Shown: positions 9,250 to 18,517, counted from the first letter of the stretch. The stretch is DNA of 64,000 nt from Viridibacterium sp035456105 (GCA_035456105.1 DATIDV010000027.1:8062-72061), one strand, 5' to 3'. The notes: generated from the sequence alone by a model not told the origin. Numbers and translations are program-made.

Positions 9250-9360
9250 GGCGGTGTGCACAACAGAAGCGTGAAAGTTTGAGCGCCGGTCAGAGAGTTC
9301 GTGGTTTTGCTTCCAAAATCGATAAAATCATAAAACCTAATAAAATTAGCGGGATGATTC

Positions 9361-10107
9361 ATGGCGATCAGCATTGATAGCTGCGCAGCAATGCACGTTG
9401 GAGACCGTTCCGAACAGCAGGATCGACTGGCTATTTTTCCTCATCCAAGCCGCCCCGGCTGCATGCTGGCGGTGCTGGCAGATGGTATGGGGGGGCACTC
9501 AGGTGGCGCCATGGCTGCTGAGCAGGTCATCCTCAAGGCTCGCCAGAACTTCGCCAACTACGCGCCGACCAGCGAATCGCCTACCGAATTCCTGCGTGGC
9601 GTCATCGACGACGCACACGTCATCATCAAGCTCACGCGCTTCACCAGCGAGCAGGATCCGCACAGCACTGCCGTCGTGTTCATGTTGCGCCCCGGCCATG
9701 CCGACTGGGCGCATTGCGGTGACTCGCGCCTGTATCACTTCCGCAACGGCTCGCTCGTGGCGCGCACGCCAGACCATTCGCTGGTCGAAGAACTGCTGCG
9801 CTCGGGTCGTATTACCGAGGAGCAAGCCGAGACGCATCCACAGCGCAATTTGCTGTTGTCCTGCCTTGGCGCCGAGCGCGATCCGCGCATTGATACCGGC
9901 GGCACGCCGGCTCTGCAGGCAGGCGATGCTTTCATCATCTGCTCTGACGGGCTGTGGGCCTATTTCCCTGATGAAGAGCTCGGGAAAATCTTGCACGAGC
10001 AAGACGCGCGTACCGCAGCGCGCACCCTGATCGACGCTGCCAGAAAGCGCGCGCAGGGCATGGGTGACAACATTTCCCTCGCCATCATCAAGGTGGTTCA
10101 GGCCTGA
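9361..10107 (+). CDS. PP2C-family serine/threonine protein phosphatase
   Basis: 248 residues, a stand-alone catalytic PPM/PP2C domain like bacterial Stp1/PppA. Metal-binding motifs are in order: GDRSEQQDR near residue 14, LADGMGGHSGG near 39, AHCGDSRLY near 118, CSDGLWAYF near 197 and GDNISLAII near the C-terminus. It removes phosphate from Ser/Thr residues with Mn/Mg. No membrane segment or sensor domain is attached, and no partner kinase of the Hanks type is encoded nearby (PrkA at 21480 is a different fold). A sigma28-like promoter lies upstream, which may tie it to the flagellar genes that follow. Confidence 0.93.
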   Translation: MAISIDSCAAMHVGDRSEQQDRLAIFPHPSRPGCMLAVLADGMGGHSGGAMAAEQVILKARQNFANYAPTSESPTEFLRGVIDDAHVIIKLTRFTSEQDPHSTAVVFMLRPGHADWAHCGDSRLYHFRNGSLVARTPDHSLVEELLRSGRITEEQAETHPQRNLLLSCLGAERDPRIDTGGTPALQAGDAFIICSDGLWAYFPDEELGKILHEQDARTAARTLIDAARKRAQGMGDNISLAIIKVVQA

Positions 10108-10184
10108 TCGATTTTCCTGTGCGTTGATTTTTCAAAGAAAAATCAGGCTCGCGAAATATTTTTGGCAAATTCCAGAGAATTTCC

Positions 10185-10211
10185 TAAAGTTCGCGTCTGT
10201 ACCGTCGTAAA
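10185..10211 (+). promoter_or_regulatory. Candidate sigma28 (FliA) promoter
   Basis: TAAAGTTC at 10185-10192, 11 bases, then GTCGTAAA at 10204-10211, close to the flagellar consensus TAAAGTTT-N11-GCCGATAA (7/8 and 5/8). It points toward the small gene at 10375 and the flhB-fliA cluster, and fliA itself is encoded in this window. A strong hairpin terminator lies only about 45 bp downstream of the -10, so the primary product might be a very short RNA or a leader. Confidence 0.5.
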
Positions 10212-10253
10212 GAAACTTGTGGGATTTTACTCCACGATCGACTCTCTCCTTGA

Positions 10254-10280
10254 AGCCGCCTCGCAAGAGGCGGCTCTTTT
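10254..10280 (+). terminator. Rho-independent terminator
   Basis: Perfect 9-bp stem AGCCGCCTC/GAGGCGGCT closed by a GCAA tetraloop (10254-10275), followed by CTTTT. It lies about 150 bp after the PP2C stop and just below the sigma28-like promoter. A second short AT-rich hairpin, TGATTTTTC-AAA-GAAAAATCA, sits at 10125-10145 right after the PP2C gene. Confidence 0.75.
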
Positions 10281-10374
10281 CTTGAAGTGCCTTGATTTGT
10301 AAGGACAAGCGCACTAGACCAAGCGGACGGGTCGTTCTTCTGACGGTTGTTGGAAACTGAGCGGAATTCAGGTC

Positions 10375-10617
10375 ATGGGTCGTTCGTCTTTGCAGTCGCT
10401 TGAAGCCAGTAAATCTCTTGCGCAGTTGCTGGCACTCAACGCTTTGTTTGATGCTGTGCGCATGGGGGAAGCCGGTCGTGATTCGGCAGTGACAATTCAG
10501 GTGGCAGCCCAGGCTGCGCTCGAAAGCGAGCCCGCTGATCCAGTCTGTGATGCCTTGCTGGCACCCTGCTATGTAGCTCTGACGGAAGGCGGCGAGCGCC
10601 CCTCGCGTCTCAGCTGA
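10375..10617 (+). CDS. Small hypothetical protein upstream of flhB
   Basis: An 80-residue alanine/leucine-rich, largely helical protein of unknown family. Support for it being real: it lies in an isolated promoter-gene-terminator unit (sigma28-like promoter at 10185, terminator at 10670), and its codon use resembles neighbouring genes. The start is the ATG at 10375, with only a weak GGAATTCAGG upstream. No cysteine motif, signal peptide or membrane segment is visible. Location next to flhB suggests a flagellar link, but that is inference. Confidence 0.5.
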   Translation: MGRSSLQSLEASKSLAQLLALNALFDAVRMGEAGRDSAVTIQVAAQAALESEPADPVCDALLAPCYVALTEGGERPSRLS

Positions 10618-10669
10618 TCTCTGCTGATATGTCAGCTAGGTGCACTGTCTGACACGGCTTCAGGTAATT

Positions 10670-10701
10670 ACGGCTCCGGTTTTCCGGGGCCGTTTGCTTT
10701 T
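10670..10701 (+). terminator. Rho-independent terminator after the small gene
   Basis: Stem ACGGC-T-CCGG / CCGG-G-GCCGT (10 pairs including one T-G wobble) around a TTTT loop at 10670-10693, followed by TTGCTTTT. It would separate the small gene from flhB. Confidence 0.7.
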
Positions 10702-10818
10702 GTGCTGGCCGAATAAGCCCGCATTTCTGCATTTTCTCCACCCGGCAGTCCTTGCCGCCCCGGCAAATAATTCGGCACGTCGGCGTATGCCGCATCGAGC
10801 AGGATTTGCAGCGGGGCC

Positions 10819-11973
10819 ATGGCAGAAGATAGCGATCTCGAAAAAACAGAACCAGCGTCGGGCCGAAAGGTCGAGCAGGCGCGGGAGCAGGGCAATGTTC
10901 CTCGATCGAAGGAGCTGTCGTCCTTTCTGGTGACGGTCGTTGGTGTCGCTGCTTTGTGGACAATGTCCGGCTGGATGTATCAACGCCTTGGCGGCGTGAT
11001 GCGCCAGGGCTTCACGCTGACCCACGAGCAGGCTTTCGAGCCGGACATGATGGGCAAGGCCCTGCTGGATCTGTTCTCCGCGGGCCTGATCACCGTCGCT
11101 CCTTTGCTGATCGTCATCATGATTGCGGGCATTGCCTCGCATATCGTGCTGGGTGGTTTTGTCATTAGCGGAGATGCCTTCAAGCTCGATTTCACGCGCA
11201 TGAACCCGATCAGTGGCGTGAAGCGTCTGGTGTCGATCACAGGGCTGGTCGAACTCGTCAAAGGCGTATTCAAGTCGACTTTCATTCTCGGCGTGGCGGG
11301 CTACCTCGTGTGGCATTACCGCTTCGAGATGCTCGCGCTGATGAACATGCCGCTCAATGTCGGCCTCCAGCGTTTTTCGGAAATGCTGATTTTTGCTGCG
11401 TTTGCCTTGTGTACGAGCCTGGCGCTCATCGCCGCCATCGACGTGCCTTACCAGCTCTGGCACTACTGGAAGGAGCTGCGCATGACCAAGCAGGAGATCA
11501 AGGACGAGCACAAGGAGTCCGAAGGGGATCCCAAGGTCAAGGGCAAGATCCGCCAGCGTCAGCAGGAGATGGCACGTCGCCGCATGATGGAAGCGGTGCC
11601 GAAGGCCGATGTGGTCGTGACCAATCCGACGCACTTTGCCGTGGCGCTCAAGTACGAGTCCGGCAAGATGGGCGCGCCAACGGTCGTGGCCAAGGGCGCG
11701 GACTTTCTGGCGCAGACCATCCGCGATCTGGCGAAGGAAAACAACGTGCCCTTGCTCGAATCGCCACCACTGGCGCGTGCGTTGTTCCACCACGCCAAGC
11801 TTGATCAACAGATTCCCGCCGCGCTGTACACCGCCGTCGCGGAAGTCATGGCCTACATCTATCAGCTCAACCAGTTCATTGCTGAGGGGGGCTTGCCGCC
11901 GCCCGCGCTGGGAGCCATTGAAGTGCCTGAAGGCATGGATCCGGGCGTTGATCCATCTGTCATGCCGCATTGA
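10819..11973 (+). CDS. flhB: Flagellar type III export protein FlhB
   Basis: 384 residues. Inner-membrane gate protein that switches export specificity from rod/hook to filament substrates. It begins with the charged MAEDSDLEKTEPAS segment, has four membrane helices in the first 210 residues and the cytoplasmic autocleavage motif NPTH at 269-272, numbered exactly as in Salmonella FlhB. The charged linker KEIKDEHKESEGDP-type region precedes it. First gene of the flhB-flhA-flhF-flhG-fliA-motC run, starting from an ATG preceded by GCAGCGGGG. Confidence 0.97.
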   Translation: MAEDSDLEKTEPASGRKVEQAREQGNVPRSKELSSFLVTVVGVAALWTMSGWMYQRLGGVMRQGFTLTHEQAFEPDMMGKALLDLFSAGLITVAPLLIVIMIAGIASHIVLGGFVISGDAFKLDFTRMNPISGVKRLVSITGLVELVKGVFKSTFILGVAGYLVWHYRFEMLALMNMPLNVGLQRFSEMLIFAAFALCTSLALIAAIDVPYQLWHYWKELRMTKQEIKDEHKESEGDPKVKGKIRQRQQEMARRRMMEAVPKADVVVTNPTHFAVALKYESGKMGAPTVVAKGADFLAQTIRDLAKENNVPLLESPPLARALFHHAKLDQQIPAALYTAVAEVMAYIYQLNQFIAEGGLPPPALGAIEVPEGMDPGVDPSVMPH

Positions 11974-12040
11974 TGTGCCTGTCAAGGCACTGATTCATAC
12001 CCAAGCAGAACAGCAAGCGTAGTTACCAGGAAAACCGAAT

Positions 12041-14140
12041 ATGGCCACCGGCAGTACAAATTCACTCGATTTAAGACAGCTCTTCGCGCCGAGCAATATC
12101 CGGCAACTGGCTGCGCCTATCCTGGTGCTGCTGGTGCTGTCGATGATGGTGCTGCCGCTGCCGGCCTTCGCACTCGACGTGTTCTTTACCTTCAACATTG
12201 CCATCTCGATGATCGTGTTGCTGGTGGCCATGTACAACCGCAAGGCACTGGATTTCTCGATCTTCCCCACGGTGTTGCTCATAACCACACTGCTGCGTCT
12301 GTCGCTTAACGTTGCGTCAACACGTGTTGTGCTCATGGAAGGCCACACCGGGGCGGATGCTGCCGGCAAGGTGATCGAGGCTTTCGGTCACTTCCTCGTC
12401 GGTGGCAATACGGCCGTGGGTATCGTCGTCTTCATCATCATTACCGTCATCAACTTTGTGGTGATTACCAAGGGTGCAGGGCGTATCGCTGAAGTGGGCG
12501 CACGCTTCACGCTGGATGCGATGCCGGGCAAGCAGATGGCGATCGATGCCGATCTCAATGCAGGTCTCATTAACGACGCGGAGGCCAAACGTCGCCGCTC
12601 CGAAATTTCGCAGGAAGCCGACTTCTACGGCGCCATGGATGGTGCCTCGAAGTTCGTGCGCGGCGATGCAGTGGCCGGCATCCTGATTCTCGCCATCAAC
12701 ATCATCGGCGGCCTGATCGTCGGTGTCGTTCAACATAATATGGAGATAGGTCGCGCCGCCAATGACTACACGCTGCTCACGATTGGTGACGGGCTGGTCG
12801 CACAGATTCCGGCGCTGATCATCTCTGTGGCCGCAGGTCTGGTGGTGTCGCGCGTGGGTGAGGACGGCGATATCGGTGCGCAGTTCGTCAATCAGCTCTT
12901 CAACAACCCACAGGTATTGGTGCTGACGGCGGTCATCCTCGGTCTGCTGGGGCTCATTCCGGGCATGCCGAACCTCGTATTCCTGTTGCTGGCGAGCGGC
13001 TTGGGCTACCTGGCCTGGAAGCAGGGCAAGCGTGTTGGTACCGCCAAGGCTGACGAAGCGGAAAAACCTGCGACTCAGGTCGCAGCCAATGCGGCAGAAA
13101 TGGAAGCCAGCTGGAGCGATGTGACGCCAGTCGATGTGCTGGGTCTGGAAGTCGGCTATCGCCTGATTCCGATGGTGGACAAGAGCCAGAACGGCGAGCT
13201 GCTGACGCGTATCCGTGGTCTGCGCAAGAAGTTCGCACAGGACATCGGCTTCCTGCCTGCGCCGGTGCATATCCGCGACAACCTCGAGCTGCGCCCGAAT
13301 CTGTATCGCATCACGCTGAAGGGCGTTGAGATCGGGCAGGGCGAAGCCTATCCGGGCCAGTTCATGGCCATCAATCCGGGGCGCGTCTCGGGCCGCTTGC
13401 CCGGCAACGAGACGAAGGACCCCGCATTCGGCCTGCCTGCCGTGTGGGTGGATGCAGCGTTGCGCGATCAGGCACATGCGCTGGGTTACACCGTGGTGGA
13501 CGCCAGCACGGTGATCGCCACGCACATCAATCACGTCATCCTGTCGCACGCGGCAGATCTGCTCGGGCGTCAGGAAGCACAGCAACTGCTCGAGCATATT
13601 GCCAAGGACGCGCCGAAGCTCGTCGAAGACCTGGTACCCAAGGCGCTGCCGCTGCACGTCATGCAACGCGTCCTGCAGAATTTGCTGGAAGAGGGCGTCA
13701 ATATCCGCGACATGCGCAGCATCGTCGAATCCGTCGCCGAGAATGCTTCGCGTACACAGGACCCGGCCGAACTCGCGTCCCGTGTACGTACTGCGCTGGG
13801 TCGCGCCATCGTGCAGGGGCTGTTCCCGGGCAACACGGAGATGCAGGTCATCGCTCTCGACCCGAGTCTTGAGCGCCTGTTGCAACAAGCGATGCAAAGT
13901 GGTGGGCCAGATTCCGCCGCCATCGAGCCAGGCCTCGCCGATACCTTGCTCAAAGATACAGCGGCGGCTGCGCAACGTCAGGAGGATCTGGGTCTCACGC
14001 CGGTGCTCCTCGTGCCGAATGGTCTGCGCTGGTTGCTCTCGCGCTTCCTGCGGCGCTCCGTACCTTCCCTCAAGGTGATCGCGCATTCCGAAGTGCCGGA
14101 GTCGCGCACCATTCGCGTCACTGCGGTGATCGGTGGCTAG
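12041..14140 (+). CDS. flhA: Flagellar type III export protein FlhA
   Basis: 699 residues, standard length. About eight N-terminal membrane helices (to roughly residue 330) and a large cytoplasmic C-domain that forms the nonameric export ring and docks chaperone-substrate complexes. The FHIPEP-family region is seen in TTLLRLSLNVASTR and the long cytoplasmic loop with EVGARFTLDAMPGKQM. It follows flhB by 67 bp. The last codons (TAVIGG) are complete; a 260-bp gap without a gene precedes flhF. Confidence 0.97.
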   Translation: MATGSTNSLDLRQLFAPSNIRQLAAPILVLLVLSMMVLPLPAFALDVFFTFNIAISMIVLLVAMYNRKALDFSIFPTVLLITTLLRLSLNVASTRVVLMEGHTGADAAGKVIEAFGHFLVGGNTAVGIVVFIIITVINFVVITKGAGRIAEVGARFTLDAMPGKQMAIDADLNAGLINDAEAKRRRSEISQEADFYGAMDGASKFVRGDAVAGILILAINIIGGLIVGVVQHNMEIGRAANDYTLLTIGDGLVAQIPALIISVAAGLVVSRVGEDGDIGAQFVNQLFNNPQVLVLTAVILGLLGLIPGMPNLVFLLLASGLGYLAWKQGKRVGTAKADEAEKPATQVAANAAEMEASWSDVTPVDVLGLEVGYRLIPMVDKSQNGELLTRIRGLRKKFAQDIGFLPAPVHIRDNLELRPNLYRITLKGVEIGQGEAYPGQFMAINPGRVSGRLPGNETKDPAFGLPAVWVDAALRDQAHALGYTVVDASTVIATHINHVILSHAADLLGRQEAQQLLEHIAKDAPKLVEDLVPKALPLHVMQRVLQNLLEEGVNIRDMRSIVESVAENASRTQDPAELASRVRTALGRAIVQGLFPGNTEMQVIALDPSLERLLQQAMQSGGPDSAAIEPGLADTLLKDTAAAAQRQEDLGLTPVLLVPNGLRWLLSRFLRRSVPSLKVIAHSEVPESRTIRVTAVIGG

Positions 14141-14400
14141 GCGTTCTCAGCCGTCTCTGATGGCACTCCAGGATGCTCTCGCACGACGCCGCGTGCAGCG
14201 ACTGCGCGCCCGCATCCGGCATCGGTGCGCGGATAACCACGGCATTCCCCCCTTATTCCCGCGCAAGCCGGAACGGGTCTGACTGTAAGAATCAGATCAT
14301 TACGGCATGGTGGCTTTCTGGCCACCCACTGGAATGTCGATGAGTCACAGAGCATTGCCATGATCGAGTGCTGGCAGTGGAAGTTTGGGGGAAGTGCGTC

Positions 14401-15924
14401 ATGGTGAGTGTCCGCAAATTTTTCGGCAAAACGGCCCGAGAAGCCTTGCTCGCGTTGAAGTCCGAGCTGGGGGCCGATGCAGTCGTGTTGTCCAATCGCG
14501 CGGTAGCGGGTGGCGTCGAGATCGTCGCTCTGCCTGCCGAGTCGATGGGTGAGCTCAATGCCACGGTGCGCGCCGCACGCCAACCTGCGCCACCACCTGC
14601 CGCACCTACCCGTACCCTGTCTGCCGCCAGCGAGTTTCCGCAGGAGGATGAGCACAGCGCCAATATCGGCAAGCAGATTGCCGCTCAACTGGCACGGCGC
14701 AGTCAGTCCAGTCAGAAACCGGCGTTCCGCACGGGTATCGACGCGCCAGCGCATGACGAAGATACCGGCGGCCACCAGATGGTGCGCAGCTTCAACCCGC
14801 CGCGCGTCACATTGGATGGAGATCGCCGCGTTGTTGCCTCTGGTCAGCCACAGCGTCCTGCTGCGCCACGCAATGCTCGCCCGGATCGTCAGGAGTTGCC
14901 TGAGCGTCGCGACATGCCCGCTGACGAGGGTGTCTACCACGACGCTCGTGTGCAAAGCCTCGAAGCCACCAATGCTCAGCTCATGCAGGAACTCAGCTCC
15001 ATCAAGGGCATGCTGGAGCGCCAGCTGGCCGGTTTTGCCTGGAGCGAAATTTCGCGAAATGCGCCGGCGCGCACACAGATGATGAGTGAATTGCTGGAGG
15101 CCGGTTTCTCCGCCCAGTTGACGCGTCACCTCACCGAGAACATTGCCGCCGAAGCACAGATCAACGATGCGCGCGACGAAGTGCGGCGCATGATCAACCG
15201 TGACCTGCGGGTGCAAGACAATACCAATGACATTATCGACCGTGGCGGCGTGTACGCCTTGGTCGGCCCCACCGGCGTCGGCAAGACGACGACAACTGCG
15301 AAGCTGGCCGCACGCTGTGTGGTGCGTCACGGCGCCGACCAGCTGGCCCTGATCACTACGGACGGCTACCGGATTGGCGCGCACGAACAACTGCGCATCT
15401 ACGGTCGCATCCTCGGCGTGCAGGTACACGTTGTGCGCGATGCTGCCGATCTGCGTCAGACCCTGCAGGACTTACGCAAAAAGCATATGGTGTTGATCGA
15501 CACGGTCGGCATGGGGCAGCGCGACAAGATGGTCAACGAGCAATCGGCCATGCTGACGTCCGCCGGCAATGTGCGCCGTCTGCTGTGTCTGAATGCGACC
15601 GTACGCGGCGACACGCTGGACGACGTCGTGCGCGCCTATGAAGGCCCCGATCTGGCGGGCTGCATCTTCACCAAGCTCGACGAAGCGGCTTCTGTTGCGC
15701 CTGCGCTCGACGTTGCCATGCGCCACGAGTTGTCGCTGTTCTACATCGCCAACGGTCAGCGCGTGCCGGAAGACCTGCACCTGCCCAATCGCATGTATCT
15801 GATCCACCGGGCCATGCGCGAGATTGCCGCCGATTCACCGCACAAGATGGACCGCGCAGATACCGGTCTGATGATGGCCGCGACGCGCGCGCCCGGCGCT
15901 TCGCGTGGGGCAGGCGGCGCATGA
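14401..15924 (+). CDS. flhF: Flagellar GTPase FlhF (SRP-type)
   Basis: 507 residues. SRP-family GTPase that sets the cell-pole position of flagellar assembly. The N-terminus MVSVRKFFGKTAREAL matches the family, which decided the start at 14401 (GGGGGAAG upstream) over an ATG 33 bases earlier. A low-complexity B-domain is followed by the NG domain with P-loop GPTGVGKT at 289-296, DTVGMGQRD (G3) and TKLDEAA (G4). Its presence implies polar flagella with a matching FlhG regulator; the next gene, overlapping by ATGA, occupies the FlhG position but is degenerate. Confidence 0.95.
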   Translation: MVSVRKFFGKTAREALLALKSELGADAVVLSNRAVAGGVEIVALPAESMGELNATVRAARQPAPPPAAPTRTLSAASEFPQEDEHSANIGKQIAAQLARRSQSSQKPAFRTGIDAPAHDEDTGGHQMVRSFNPPRVTLDGDRRVVASGQPQRPAAPRNARPDRQELPERRDMPADEGVYHDARVQSLEATNAQLMQELSSIKGMLERQLAGFAWSEISRNAPARTQMMSELLEAGFSAQLTRHLTENIAAEAQINDARDEVRRMINRDLRVQDNTNDIIDRGGVYALVGPTGVGKTTTTAKLAARCVVRHGADQLALITTDGYRIGAHEQLRIYGRILGVQVHVVRDAADLRQTLQDLRKKHMVLIDTVGMGQRDKMVNEQSAMLTSAGNVRRLLCLNATVRGDTLDDVVRAYEGPDLAGCIFTKLDEAASVAPALDVAMRHELSLFYIANGQRVPEDLHLPNRMYLIHRAMREIAADSPHKMDRADTGLMMAATRAPGASRGAGGA

Positions 15925-16754
15925 CGGACACGCTGCATGGAGACCAGGCCGCAGGCCTGCGCGCCATGCTCAATCAGGCGCCACCCGAGGTGCTTGCTGT
16001 AGTGCCGTGTGGCGCGGCCTCGATGTTGTGGGCGGCCCGTCAGGCCGAGCAACGCGCCGCCTTGGGGCCGCGCGTGCTGGCCTTTGACGAGTGGCAGATC
16101 TCCGGCAATTTCTCTGACTGTCTCGGCGTCTCGCCGCGTTTCGATTTGCAGCAGGCTATCGAAGGGCTCGTGAGCCTCGATGACTGCATGGTTGCGGGCA
16201 CAGTGACAGGAGCCAGCGCCCGTTCCTTGCATGTGCTGGCGGTCGCCCGTCTGGCGCGGCAGATCGACGGTGATCGCATCCTGCAGCAGCGCACCGCGGA
16301 CTGTCTGCTGCGTCTTCAGTCCATCTCGGATGAGTGGCTGTTGCTGGCGCGGCCATGTGACGCGAGCGGTCTGTCATCCTTCGCGCGCGCCGCACAGCGT
16401 TTGCTGCTGGTGGTCGAGCCGCGGGAGCGCGCCATTACGCAGGCCTATGCCGCGCTCAAGAGACTGGTGCGGGAGGGCGACACGCCCGCGGTAGGAATCT
16501 GTGTCGCAGGCGCAGATGAAGCCGCTGCGCGCACGCTGATTACGCGCTTCAGCCAGGTGGCTGCGACGCAGCTGGGCGTTCAACTTCAGGTCGTCAGCTG
16601 TCTTGGCGAAGCGCTAAGTCTGGCGAGCGACGATGGCAAATCGGCGGGCAGTGCCAGCCAGAGCTTTGCAGAGAAACTGCTGAGCCGGGCGAGAAATGTC
16701 ACCTCCACGGCATTCACGGGCTTTGGCCGTGGTCCTGCGATGGCGTGGCAATGA
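15921..16754 (+). CDS. Degenerate FlhG/FleN-like (MinD-family) protein lacking Walker A
   Basis: 277 residues, coupled to flhF by ATGA, in the exact locus of the MinD-type ATPase FlhG/FleN. The N-terminal region, where FlhG has KGGVGKT, reads VVPCGAASMLWAAR and contains no P-loop. The second half still follows the family: SGLSSFARAAQRLLLVVEP and ITQAYAALKRL correspond to the switch region and the DAYALIK helix, and VGICVAGADEAAARTLITRF resembles the later strand-helix unit. So it is probably an ATPase-dead homologue or a diverged replacement that still numbers or tethers flagella. Could alternatively be a lineage-specific protein of unknown role. Confidence 0.6.
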   Translation: MTDTLHGDQAAGLRAMLNQAPPEVLAVVPCGAASMLWAARQAEQRAALGPRVLAFDEWQISGNFSDCLGVSPRFDLQQAIEGLVSLDDCMVAGTVTGASARSLHVLAVARLARQIDGDRILQQRTADCLLRLQSISDEWLLLARPCDASGLSSFARAAQRLLLVVEPRERAITQAYAALKRLVREGDTPAVGICVAGADEAAARTLITRFSQVAATQLGVQLQVVSCLGEALSLASDDGKSAGSASQSFAEKLLSRARNVTSTAFTGFGRGPAMAWQ

Positions 16755-16775
16755 AGATATCCGCTAAACCCGAAT

Positions 16776-16799
16776 AGAGCACGAACACCGCTCTTTTTC
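16776..16799 (+). terminator. Weak candidate terminator upstream of fliA
   Basis: AGAGC at 16776-16780 pairs with GCTCT at 16790-16794 over a 9-base loop, followed by TTTT. Short stem, so possibly only a pause site; fliA may have its own promoter in the 145 bp that follow. Confidence 0.35.
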
Positions 16800-16944
16800 C
16801 GCAGGGCAGCTTGTGGGTAGGCGGGGCACAATGAATTTATCGAGCTGGGACACAACCGGCTTCGCGGCAGGGCGCGCATTGGAATGGCGTATCTGATTTC
16901 GAGTGTGTCAATGAATTCCGACTGAGTCTGATTGAGAGAGCGGC

Positions 16945-17703
16945 ATGTATAACGCAGCGGGAACCTTGGACAAAGACCAGCTTGTGACGCGCTATGCGCC
17001 ACTGGTCAAACGCATTGCCTACCACCTCATGGCCAAGCTACCGGCCAGCGTGCAGGTGGAAGACATCATTCAAAACGGCATGATCGGCCTGCTTGACGCC
17101 ATCAGTCGCTATGAGGAAGGCCTCGGCGCCCAATTCGAGACTTACGCCGTGCAGCGTATTCGTGGCGCGATGCTTGATGGCTTGCGTGAGAACGACTGGT
17201 TGCCACGCAGCCTGCGCCGCGAAATGCGCCGCATCGAAACGGCCGTCCACAGCCTCGAACAACAGCATGGTCGTCAGCCCACCGAACGCGAGCTGGCTGA
17301 AACCCTGGGCATGACGCTCGCTGACTACCAGAAGATGCTGCAGGAAGCGCGCGGCTACCAGCTGGTGTACTTCGAAGATTTCGGCGACGAGGACGAAGAC
17401 GACTACCTCGAACGTCATATCGTCGGCGCCAGCGGCGACCCTCTCGATCTGCTCGAAGATGCAAGCATGCGCAACGTGCTCGTCAAGGCCATCGAAGACT
17501 TGCCTGACCGCGAAAAAATGGTGATGGGCCTGTACTACGAAGAGGATCTCAACCTGCGTGAAATCGGCGAAGTGCTGGGTGTGTCCGAGTCGCGCGTCTG
17601 TCAGCTTCACAGCCAAGCCATTGCGCGTCTGCGTTCGCGCATTGCCAGTGGTCGTGAGTCCGCCGTCCAGGCGACCGGCGGGCGCCGCGCCAGCGCCGCG
17701 TAG
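16945..17703 (+). CDS. fliA: Flagellar sigma factor FliA (sigma28)
   Basis: 252 residues. Directs RNA polymerase to late flagellar promoters. Region 2 is in YAPLVKRIAYHLMAKLP and MIGLLDAISRYE through AMLDGLRENDWLPRSLR; region 3 in RQPTERELAETLGM; region 4 helix-turn-helix in LREIGEVLGVSESRVCQLHS. Start ATG has GAGAGAGCGGC upstream. No anti-sigma factor flgM is in the window. Two promoters of its predicted class are found at 9223 and 10185. Confidence 0.96.
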   Translation: MYNAAGTLDKDQLVTRYAPLVKRIAYHLMAKLPASVQVEDIIQNGMIGLLDAISRYEEGLGAQFETYAVQRIRGAMLDGLRENDWLPRSLRREMRRIETAVHSLEQQHGRQPTERELAETLGMTLADYQKMLQEARGYQLVYFEDFGDEDEDDYLERHIVGASGDPLDLLEDASMRNVLVKAIEDLPDREKMVMGLYYEEDLNLREIGEVLGVSESRVCQLHSQAIARLRSRIASGRESAVQATGGRRASAA

Positions 17704-17776
17704 TCGTCGTGCACTTACCTCACGACGCTTCGGGCTCTAAGCTGTCTTTTCGAAAAATTTCTGTTGAACTGAAACA

Positions 17777-18517
17777 ATGGACGTCATAAGTCTGACGGGT
17801 TTGCTGCTTGGAATCGTGGCCATCGTGGGGGGGCAACTCCTCGAAGGTGGGCACCTTGACTCGCTCATCCAGCCAACGGCTTTCATGATCGTCATGGGCG
17901 GCACCATCGGTGCCGTCATGTTGCAGAGCCCGTGGCGCACCTTCGTGACGGGTTTGCGCATTTCCATGTGGGTCTTCAAGCCGCCCGTTCCGCCATTGCA
18001 TGAGCTCATCGAACAGATTGTCGGCTGGAGCAATATCGCTCGCCGAGAAGGTCTGCTGTCGCTCGAAAACAAGATGGAAGGCATGACCGATCCGTTCATG
18101 CGCAAGGGCGTGCAACTGCTCGTCGACGGTGTTGAGCCGGAGCACATACGCGAAGTCATGGAAGTGGAAATCACGACCTGGGAGACCGACATGAAACAGG
18201 CCTCCAAGATCTGGGAAGCGGCCGGTGGTTATGCGCCCACGGTCGGTATTCTCGGCGCGGTGATGGGTCTCATCCACGTCATGGAAAACCTCTCCGATCC
18301 CTCCAAACTGGGCAGCGGCATAGCGGTTGCATTCGTTGCCACGATCTACGGCGTTGGCTCGGCCAATCTCATCTTCCTGCCCGTCGCCAAAAAAATCCAG
18401 GCGAACATCATGCGACTCGTCGCCGTCAGGGAAATGCTGATGGAAGGTGTCGTGCGCATCGCCCACGGAGACAATCCGCGCATCATCGAAAGCCGCTTGC
18501 AGGGTTATATCGTCTGA
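17777..18517 (+). CDS. motC: Flagellar stator protein MotC (MotA/PomA family)
   Basis: 246 residues with four membrane helices, the proton-channel stator A subunit. The diagnostic C-terminal channel region reads GGYAPTVGILGAVMGLIHVM, then SKLGSGIAVAFVATIYGVGS, which matches Pseudomonas MotC and Vibrio PomA better than classical MotA. Pseudomonas-type loci have motD directly downstream; here the next gene is convergent spoVR 54 bp away, so the OmpA-like B subunit must lie elsewhere. Confidence 0.93.
   Translation: MDVISLTGLLLGIVAIVGGQLLEGGHLDSLIQPTAFMIVMGGTIGAVMLQSPWRTFVTGLRISMWVFKPPVPPLHELIEQIVGWSNIARREGLLSLENKMEGMTDPFMRKGVQLLVDGVEPEHIREVMEVEITTWETDMKQASKIWEAAGGYAPTVGILGAVMGLIHVMENLSDPSKLGSGIAVAFVATIYGVGSANLIFLPVAKKIQANIMRLVAVREMLMEGVVRIAHGDNPRIIESRLQGYIV

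Noticed and set aside
12317..14086. 589-codon open frame on the minus strand opposite flhA
   Set aside because: Mirror of the GC-rich third-position bias of flhA; no domain similarity in its translation and flhA is certain.
14158..14185. TGGCACTCCAGGATGC as a possible sigma54 promoter before flhF
   Set aside because: Spacing between GG and GC is off by one from the strict requirement and the -12 element does not match TTGC.
14256..14273. Short TTCCCGC-GCAA-GCCGGAA hairpin after flhA
   Set aside because: One mismatch and no T tract; resembles a decayed dispersed repeat but is too short to call.
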